From: Cristatella mucedo
Taxonomy: Eukaryota > Bryozoa > Phylactolaemata > Cristatellidae
Direction: 5' to 3'
NCBI GenBank assembly: GCA_009760855.2
Contig: WPIO01000093.1
Span: 1,075,001 to 1,139,000, forward strand
DNA length: 64,000 bases
Shown: in pieces, positions 55,196 through 64,000 of the stretch
Layout of the letters: each line of letters starts with the position of its first letter
How positions within the stretch are numbered: the first letter of the stretch is position 1
Program-made: the position numbers and the translations under genes
The notes under the pieces: model-generated
What the model saw: the letters and a program-made list of their open reading frames with translations, nothing else
Told to the model about the DNA's origin: nothing
The model's database searches: none

Positions 55196-55880
55196 AGTTG
55201 AGTGGTTCTGTTACTCTTGACTCGTACACACTTCATCGGTTCGTCAGTTTGAAAATCTTTAGTTTGCCCACATCGCGAGCGCGTAGCAAGGTTCTTGCAT
55301 TCGTACTAAGCGTTTGCTCTTCGGGTCCTACAATGTGGAGCTCACGTGCACAGTTCTCGTGCAACGACATCGTCTCTCTCGCTGCCGACTCGGGCGCGTC
55401 TTCCCAAATTCGCATCTATAAACGTGCGCATTCATTCACGCATTCATTCACGCAGTACAGCGGGATTTGGCTTGAGCACCGTAAGCGGAAATATGAAGTC
55501 AAGACTCGGAAGCCCCACGTTGAATGTCAAATAAAAAGCGGCTGTCGCCGTAGCTCGATCGGTAGAGCACCCCCGACCAATAATCCAGAGGCTAAAGATC
55601 GCTCGCCTCTTGAGGAGGCGAATTTATTTGTCGGCATTCAGTCCAGCGGCAGTCAGCCTCGGGTCGCTCAGTATTTTGAAACCACCGCTAACTTCCTCTA
55701 CCTTCCTTCCGACTCAGCTAAGCTTCTCACTTTCTGCTTGCTTCGTGACATGAACTCTATTGGATGGCGTACATGCACCGGTAGCCGGTTGGGCTTAGGG
55801 TGCGCTATAGAGAGCTCTTCAGCGTAACCATCACTTTGTCATCGTGGAGTTGTGACGATACGTAAAGAGACACGCAAATG
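55196..55880 (+). mobile_element. LINE-B-like 3' fragment, diverged
   Basis: A 209-codon frame ends with LLRDMNSIGWRTCTGSRLGL and CAIESSSA, parallel to LLRETKSVGYRMRTESRLGC and CAIQNSPA of LINE-B. Most of the upstream part does not align. An older relative or a chimera. Confidence 0.65.
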
Positions 55881-56266
55881 AGTGAATCTCGCTGTTCATA
55901 TATCGCGTTCGCGTTCTAGTCAATTCTCCAGTCCTAATTTTATAATTAAAGTCTAGTTACTCCTATTTCTACTCTTGTTTTTCGATGTCCATCTTCGTTG
56001 CAAAATCCTCGGAGCCACCAGCTCATCGCCAAGCGTTATTCTGCCGCCGCACGGGGAAGGAGAGAAGTGGCGCGACAGACAGACAGGTGGTGGAAGGTAG
56101 CTGGGGGCAGAACGTACGGGTCTCCTACTCGCCGAGCTGTGCTGCGTGCAAACTCGGGCTCGCAAATCCTGACCTCCCAGACCGGCGCCACATTGTTGGG
56201 CGATGTTGCAAGTTTGAAATGTTTGGGGTTTCGGCGGCGGTGCGGGGGCTATTGCAAGGCGTCTAC

Positions 56267-56491
56267 CTCAAATTTTCTGTACGCGGACAGACCGAAGCTG
56301 GCCACGTGTGCTGCGTACCGAGCGCCGCTGCGACGGAGAAACGACGCTAGCGGCTCCAAGCGGCGTACAATCTCGCTAGTCCTTGTAGCTTTAAACCAGT
56401 CCTCTGGAACAAAGGCCAGTATCTCGCCACTGTCTAGACCACCTATAGATGAGCAGATACGTCGGCGACTTATCCGAACAATGGGACGTTG
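56267..56491 (-). CDS. Candidate 5' exon, same strand as RCC1-domain gene
   Basis: GTTTACAG acceptor and GTAGAC donor bracket exactly 75 codons in phase 0: RPIVRISRRRICSSIGG, then GEILAFVPEDWFKATRTSEI, then HVASFGLSAYRKFE. It could splice directly to the exon at 51728. The protein family is not recognised and gene membership is inferred from strand and phase. Confidence 0.55.
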
Positions 56492-56754
56492 CTGTAAACA
56501 GCCTGCCATTGTTGGCCGCCTCTCCGCGGCCAGCGGCTAGAACCGTCTAGTGGGGCGACCGCAGCGAAGCGACTGGGCTAGTGGGGGCTCAGCTAGGTCA
56601 ACCGCAGACCTCAGACCCGCCGCTCGCGCGAGCGAGTGCATGCCGACGGCGCGAGCCGCTCCAGTGCCGCGTACAGGTGAAGGCGAGCCGACATCCCATC
56701 CCGTCCCGCCGTCTGTGACTCGCCAGGTCTTCTGGTCGGCGGCGTTCTAAGGCG

Positions 56755-57325
56755 TGTACAGTTGGTGAGAAACTCAGCAGCTAGGCTTGTCTGTCATGTA
56801 CGTGGCAGTTAAAACGTGACGCCTCGTCCGTCTCGCCGACCCGCACTGGCTCTTACCAACAAGCAGCGTATCGACTTCGAGATTGTCATTCATTGTTAGG
56901 TCACTTCATTCTCTTGCTCCAGCCTATCTATCCGAACGGCATTCCAATCTTTCAAGGCTTCGTACCGCGCGCTCTTGGGACTCAAGTCGTTTAGCTCTGC
57001 CTCGAACCAATCTAAAAGCATTCGGAGACCGTGCGTTTAGTTCGTATGCTCACAAATCCCGGAACGCACTCCCGACTGACATCACGACATCCCCTGACGT
57101 GACGGCATTTAAATGGAAGCCAAAAAGCGCACCTGCTCCTCACAGCATATGCTTGGTACATGCGCATCGTCCTCTGAGTGCTGCTCATGGTTGCCACGGT
57201 TGCTGACGCTGGTTTGCATGCTATTGCTAACCGTATCGGCATGCTTTCCTTGTATCGAATATATAGTGCATAGAAAGAGATCAAGTTCTCAGAGGACGCT
57301 ACAAAAAATATCTTGCTTTTATTAT
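56755..57325 (+). mobile_element. LINE-A 3' fragment
   Basis: In broken frames: LVCHVRGS, PAYLSERHSNLSRL, FGDRAFSSYAHKSRNALPTD. 3' noncoding region and tail GTGCATAGAAAGAGATCAAG then TTCTCAGAGGACGCTACAAA. Confidence 0.82.
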
Positions 57326-57455
57326 TAATAACAGCCTCGTTTATCTAGCCGTCGAAGAACCGCAGCGGCTGTGACACACCCCCTTCGCGGTCGAAGCGGG
57401 CAATAAAAGATTGCCTGCAGCCGGACTCGAACCCACGACCTGGGTCTCGGAGCTC
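57326..57455 (-). repeat. SINE-B, minus strand
   Basis: AATAACAGCCTCGTTTATCT, then CGGTCGAAGCGGGCAATAAA, then CCGGACTCGAACCCACGACC. Confidence 0.75.
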
Positions 57456-58515
57456 GAGTTACCCATCGATCGTCTACGACTGACTGCGGGTTCGCCGTCC
57501 GCGGCTTAGCGCTCGGCGCGCGCGCTCGCTCGCTCGTCCTCCTCAATCCGAAACGAGGCCGCAACGTTGGCCCCGTACGCTCGCGCCTCCTCTCGACGAC
57601 TCTCTATCTCTCTCTCCCCGCCCCCTCGTCCCCCTACATTTCCGGAGCTCCACTCTTCTTCTGCCCGCCGAGCGCGGCCAGCGGAGCGTCTGTGAGGCTG
57701 GGGCTGCTGGGGCGGGGGGGGGGGCGGTCAGGAGCTGGCGCTCCGCCGCCCGTGCTTCCTAAGAAAAAAAACGTGAGGGGAGTGGTTGCCGAGCACCCTT
57801 CGGCTACGATCGCGGCTAAGCAGACGCCAGTTGTGCGGCGGCGGCTGCATCGACTGATGCGCCGCACGGCGGCCTCAGCCCTGGGCGCTGCTCAGTGAAT
57901 GCATTGCGGCAGCTTGTCAGCAATGATCTCATTTACTGTACGAAACTACGCGAACCAAGCACTTCCTTTGTCCGCCGATCGTATCGTCTCTCGGCGAACC
58001 GCTACCCGTCCGAGCCGATGTCCACTGCCGCCGCACACACGGCCGGCATGGAAGGAACTCGAGTCGCTGCGGCCACAGTCACCCCATGGGCCAGTTTGTG
58101 CGGGGCGCAGCGGTGGCGGCAGCTGCTGTTCGAGTGAGTGGCTTCGATTTGTCGCGGCAACTGTCACGCCAGGAGAATGCGAAAGACGCGCGTACCGCAG
58201 TGCTAGACTTATACTGCACTGCATGCAGACTTGAGCAATCGCAGCCGCGGGTTCGAGAGCTGCAGGCTGCGCACGGTTCGCCGCCGCCGCCGCTGTCAGG
58301 CCCACCGCGGCGGGCTGCTGCTGCTGGAGCGAGCGAGCGTGGCCGAATCGCCGACGGCAGCGTCTCGCCCAAATCGGTCAAGGCGGCGGGTCAGGTGAGT
58401 GCCGCCGGACAAGGAGCAACGTTGAGCGGACTACGCAGGCTGCACATGCACTCGAGAATGTGAGTCCCAAGGGATGCAGCGGGGGGGGGGGGGGCGGGCG
58501 GCCCCGGGGACTTAC
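57456..58515. other. CpG-rich segment, possible unresolved exons
   Basis: GC-rich with good splice-like signals on the minus strand, notably TTTTTTTTCTTAG at 57767 before an open stretch to about 57640. Homopolymer C and G runs may hide errors. Several frames are open and none can be chosen. Confidence 0.35.
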
Positions 58516-58597
58516 ATTCAGCTCTGCGCACGACGAGTAATTGCACCTGGGTGTCGGCGATGCGGTCGGGCTTTTCGTCGACGCCGGTGGTGCAGAT
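58516..58597 (-). CDS. Candidate 5' exon, same strand as RCC1-domain gene
   Basis: GTGCACTTGTAG acceptor and GTAAGT donor. The best frame by codon use reads GVDEKPDRIADTQVQLLVVR and leaves phase 1, which does not fit the next candidate exon. Another open frame would fit phase. So the exon is likely but its frame is unresolved. Confidence 0.4.
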
Positions 58598-59156
58598 CTA
58601 CAAGTGCACATCTCCGCGGCGTCACATCCGCCCGCAATGGTCTAGTGCAGCACGGGCTAGCACGTAGGTCGAGGGCCGAGGGATCCCCGGGTCTGGCCGT
58701 CTGGTTCGGCGGCCTATCTGAACCGAAGTGCCACCGCTCTCTGCGGCGAGACGGCAGCTTCGAAAAAGTGCCTCCATGTTGCCGTCACCAAGTTTTTTTT
58801 TTATCTTTGCAATACGTCTTTGCTTTGCTTTGGAAGCCAGCGCGATCTCTCTTGCTTGTACGGGGAAACCTAACCGTACATACTTGGCAAAGTCTTCTTC
58901 ACAGGCCGTCTACATCGAGCCAACTTTCTTTGGAGCACGGTAAGGGCAGCAAAGTGTCGCGAGATGCAATCGCGGACGTAGCCAATGCGAGGAGTTGTGT
59001 CACACGTGTGGGGCGTGGCTACGTAGTGGAGCCGCTGGAGCGAGGAGCTGCGAGGGCTACAGGTCCGTCACGTGGTCTGCGACCCGTGCGGTATCGTCCT
59101 ACCTAATAGCAATACACTTCAACCTACTTTTTTATAAAAAAAAATGTAATATCAAT
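58598..59156. other. No gene recognised
   Basis: Moderately GC-rich sequence with overlapping frames and no motif. Confidence 0.35.
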
Positions 59157-59297
59157 AGCTGGTTTGGTCTAGCGGTAAAGGTGCTCGCCCCGACCAAGGT
59201 CTGACTGAGGTCGTGGGCTCGAGCCCCGAGGCATATGTGAGGCGCCTGAATAGAGATTAAGTTCTCTTGGGGCGCTATATAAATGAATTATATTATA
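59157..59297 (+). repeat. SINE-A, near-complete
   Basis: Box A TGGTCTAGCGG, box B-like GGCTCGAGCC, then tail GGCGCCTGAATAGAGATTAA, GTTCTCTTGGGGCGCTATAT and an AT-rich end. This is the clearest example of the tRNA head joined to a LINE-A-like stem-loop. Confidence 0.87.
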
Positions 59298-59507
59298 TAT
59301 TTTTAGTATTGGTCAGACGCTCAGACGGTTGCAACGGCCAGCTCAGGCAAGGGAAGATATACGTAGCCACTTGAAAGCTACGCTTTGCTTATCGCTCAGA
59401 GAGCGAGATAATGAAATAAGGATTGGTAGATAGTGAGATAACTGATGGTCACAGAGAGTGAGGTTACTTAAAAGAGAGAGAGAGAGAGAGTGGGAGATAG
59501 AGAGATA

Positions 59508-59650
59508 ATAATAATAATAATAATAATAATAATGCACTTGATAAAGCGCCCCCAGAGAACTCAATCTCTTTCTAGGCGCTTTACATTTGCTGCAAAGGAA
59601 AACGCAATTGAATGGTGAGTACTATCATGCTTGATAAACAAACAAAATGA
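59508..59650 (-). repeat. LINE-A 3' tail
   Basis: (AAT)n, then TGATAAAGCGCCCCCAGAGA, then TTTCTAGGCGCTTTACATTT. Near consensus and flanked by (GA)n on both sides. Confidence 0.88.
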
Positions 59651-59686
<36 letters not shown>

Positions 59687-59770
59687 GGAAAGAGAGAGAG
59701 AGACAGACAGACAGAAAGACAGATAGACAGACATACAGACAGAGAGGGGAAGAAGAGAAAGAGAGATAGA
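59651..59770. repeat. (GA)n and (GACA)n microsatellite
   Basis: GA run passing into ACAGACAGACAG and GATAGACAGACATACAG units. Confidence 0.9.
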
Positions 59771-60167
59771 GGAGAGAGCAAAAGGGAGACATGGAGATGG
59801 TGACATAGGCAAAGACATAAGAAAAGAGAGAGACAGTACACTATCGGTCTCTTAGCTCAGCTTTGCAAGGCGGCAAGCAAAGGCAAATCACGGAGCCTCT
59901 TTCCATTACGGCTACCTCGAATTAATGAACGAACTGCCACCGACGGATTAGTGATGCTAAGCCTGCCAATCAACGCACAGAGCACCGTGGTGGTCCAACC
60001 AGGAGACTAACAAACGCCTCCAGCAATTCAACCCGAGCAACCCTAAAAAGGCCGCGGCCGTTCGCCGGCGAATGTTGGTAGTGGGCGGTCAGGTGGTGCT
60101 ACAGCTTCTGCCAGGCGGCGATACAGCTCCCGATAGTGCCTACTCGGAATGATACCGTTTACAAAAA

Positions 60168-60330
60168 AGTTCAGCCGATCTAACAGCCTCATTTATATAG
60201 CGGCAGAAGAGCCTTTACGGCTATCGCCATCGCTTGCAGCTGGTGATATGGAATCGCCCACTGCAGGACCCAAACCCACGACATTGGTCATGAAGAGCGA
60301 GCACCTTACCTCTTGGGCTAAGACTGGGGG
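60168..60330 (-). repeat. SINE-B, minus strand
   Basis: GCCGATCTAACAGCCTCATT, then AGAAGAGCCTTTACGGCTAT, then a diverged box B region and GAGCGAGCACCTTACCTCTT. Confidence 0.8.
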
Positions 60331-60649
60331 GGGGGGGCAAGCGGTCAGCCCCCAGCAGCTCTTACGGCATAAATGCAAAGAAGCCTTTAGGTCTTTTGTC
60401 TCCGTGTCCGTGTCTCCCTCCGGTTTCTTCTGCCGTAGAGTCAGCTAATAAACGCTAGCTTGCTGGGCAAGGGCTGCATCACGTCCGATCTAAAGTAACG
60501 GCCGTCCGGGTCACATCTTTATTTCTCCCCTCTGCCTCGTCATGTCTCTGCTATGGTCTGTTTCTCTGGTCCTATCTACCTTTCTCTCCCTCTCTATTTC
60601 AGTCTAGCTACCAGGCTTGGTGTCTCTCCATGTCTCTCTCTGTCTGAGT

Positions 60650-61138
60650 GCCTGTGTGTCTCTGTGTGTCTCTGTGTGTCTCTGTGTGTCTCTGTGTGTC
60701 TCTGTGTGTCTCTGTGTGTCTCTGTGTGTCTCCGTGTGTCTCCGTGTGTCTCCGTGTGTCTCCGTGTGTCTCCGTGTGTCTCTGTGTGTCTCTGTGTGTC
60801 TCTGTGTGTCTCTGTCTGTCTCTGTCTGTCTCTGTCTGTCTCTGTGTGTCTCTGTGTGTCTCTGTGTGTCTCTGTGTGTCTCTGTGTGTCTCTGTGTGTC
60901 TCTGTGTGTCTCTGTCTGTCTCTGTCTGTCTCTGTCTGTCTCTGTCTCTGTCTGTCTGTCTGTCTGTGTGTGTCTCTGTGTGTCTCTGTGTGTCTCTGTG
61001 TGTCTCTGTGTGTCTCTGTGTGTCTCTGTGTGTCTCTGTCTGTCTCTGTCTGTCTCTGTCTGTCTCTGTCTGTCTCTTTCTGTCTCTGTCTGTCTCTGTC
61101 TGTCTCTGTTTGTCTCTGTCTGTCTCTGTCTGTCTCTC
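60650..61138. repeat. Decamer minisatellite (TCTGTGTGTC)n
   Basis: About 48 units of a 10-bp motif in blocks of variants: TCTGTGTGTC, TCCGTGTGTC (about five in a row) and TCTGTCTGTC. The phase shifts near 60950. Open frames on both strands are repeat artefacts. Confidence 0.95.
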
Positions 61139-61344
61139 TCTAACCCCTCCCCCTTTCACGCCGGTGCCTGCAATGTTGCTGGCGGCGCTAGTCGAAACGA
61201 GAGCGCCTCGAAGTTCCGCCTCGAGCCTCAGCTCGATCGATCGCCCGCCCGATCAAAGCATCGAGCGAGCGGCGGGCGCCGACACCGCGGCATGCGCAGG
61301 CGCATGCAGGCGCACGCTCGCGCGAGGGGAGCGAGGGAACGTAC

Positions 61345-61697
61345 CTCCTAGCCACGACTTGGCGGCGGCGGGCGAAGGTGGTGACGAGGTGGCCGCAGGG
61401 GTCGTACTTTCGCGCCAGCTGCTGCAGGTTGCCGCTGTGCAGCTCGCCCAGCTTGCCCTCGAGCAGCCGCACGGCGTGCATCTCGATGCGCAGCGGCCTG
61501 GAAGCGATGAACTGCGCCAGCTCGTTGGGCTTGAGGAAGCCCACCATGGCCCTGGCCACGCTCTCCGTTTTGTCCTTTTGCGCACTCTGCAGGCATACAT
61601 CCTTGATCCACTGCTGGCTGAGCGCTCTCTGCATGGCGGCGGCGGAGGCGGCGTACTGCGATCCTTTTCCCAACGACGACAGCGGCGGCGCATCCGG
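61345..61697 (-). CDS. Candidate 5' exon, helical, same strand as RCC1-domain gene
   Basis: A GATCGGGTAG acceptor and GTACGT donor bracket a 353-bp open stretch with high GC3. Motifs are [54 protein letters not shown] and [18 protein letters not shown]. The pattern is alpha-helical and clearly protein-like. The family is not recognised. A nearer acceptor at 61655 is possible. It may be an N-terminal exon of the RCC1-domain gene or a separate gene. Confidence 0.65.
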
Positions 61698-62387
61698 CTA
61701 CCCGATCCGAACGGAGCGTGAGCTCACGCGCGCGCGCTCGGGGCGCGCAGTACGCGTCGAATGGAGGGGGGGGGGAGGAGGGCTCTCGCCAGCGACGGCG
61801 GGCCGATGCGACCACTACGCAAGCGCGAGGCGCCTCCCTGCGCCCGCCCACTCGCGGCGTTGGGCATCACCTTGCGATCGGGAGGGAGATAATCAGGTGT
61901 AAAGGATGAGCCCGTACCCGTCTGTGCGTGGCTCCGAGTCCGGATGCATCTGGCGGCGGCGACCGCCTACCGGCGGCCGAATAGAGGGGCGCGCGAGAGC
62001 GGCTCGTCCCTCGGCCTACCCACCGTCCGCCTCCGACGCCGCCGCCGCATCTCGCTCGCTCGCTCGCTCATTCTCGCGGCGGTGGTTGAGGGGGCCCAGG
62101 CCGCAGCGTGCGAGGCGCGCCCTTCGAGCCCTCTTGCGCCCTCGTCGAGCGAGCGAGGGGGCGCTGCGGCCTCTCACGCCGGACCCGCACGGGCGGAGCT
62201 TCGGCGCTCGAGAAGCCGAAGCAGCAGCAGCAGCAGAGCCGCTCAGTGAGCGAGCGGCCACTGCGCTCGCGTGCTGGTCGGGTTGGAGCTGAGCATCTGC
62301 ACAGTCGGTTTTGCGGTGTTTTTTGTCGAAGTCCCGAGCGTAGCAACTAGTCGGCGAACTGTTCAGCTTCTGTTTATGGTATAAGGG
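61698..62387. other. CpG-rich segment
   Basis: Very GC-rich, with overlapping open frames on both strands. It could be a promoter or 5' UTR region. No domain seen. Confidence 0.35.

Positions 62388-64000
<1,613 letters not shown>

Noticed and set aside
60553-61721. Cys/Val/Ser-rich 357-codon open frame
   Set aside because: Most of it is the decamer minisatellite, whose period keeps frames open on both strands.

Overview
This window is nuclear DNA of an invertebrate animal. The evidence is spliced genes with GT-AG introns, metazoan-type alpha-tubulin, very many CR1/L2-like LINE copies, tRNA-derived SINEs, and long (GA)n, (AC)n and (AT)n microsatellites. One inferred intron is only about 52 bp. 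The phylum cannot be fixed from sequence alone. A repeat-rich lophotrochozoan or flatworm-like genome is a weak guess. No bacterial, viral or plasmid backbone, CRISPR array or rRNA was seen.

Layout. 0-6.5 kb: GC-rich sequence with SINE and LINE fragments, a (CGG)n tract and AT-rich palindromes. 6.56-8.65 kb, minus strand: a complete three-exon alpha-tubulin gene. 9.1-11.86 kb, plus strand: a three-exon gene for a TPRKB/Cgi121-like subunit of the KEOPS complex (tRNA t6A modification). These two genes are head to head, with about 450 bp between their start codons. 12-34 kb: mostly LINE and SINE debris, microsatellites and a pogo/Tigger-like DNA element, with no gene I can support. 34.2-51.7 kb, minus strand: at least 16 exons of one large gene whose splice phases agree end to end (2934 coding bases, 977 codons plus stop). 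It encodes a WD-like blade, RCC1 repeats, an alpha-helical stretch and a Cys/His-rich C-terminus. Further candidate 5' exons lie at 56.4, 58.5 and 61.5 kb on the same strand. 57-64 kb: CpG-rich sequence, a decamer minisatellite and a long (GA)n tract.

Repeats. LINE-A ends in a conserved stem-loop followed by (ATT)n, and is present in more than twenty pieces on both strands. LINE-B has a 653-codon open frame at 40.04-42.00 kb and a pentameric (TTACA)n-like tail, and that copy sits inside a LINE-A copy. SINE-A is a tRNA-like head joined to a LINE-A-like tail, which suggests it borrows LINE-A machinery. SINE-B has another tRNA-like head and a different tail.

All gene models come from reading splice sites and frames by eye. 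Names are given only where the protein family was recognised.
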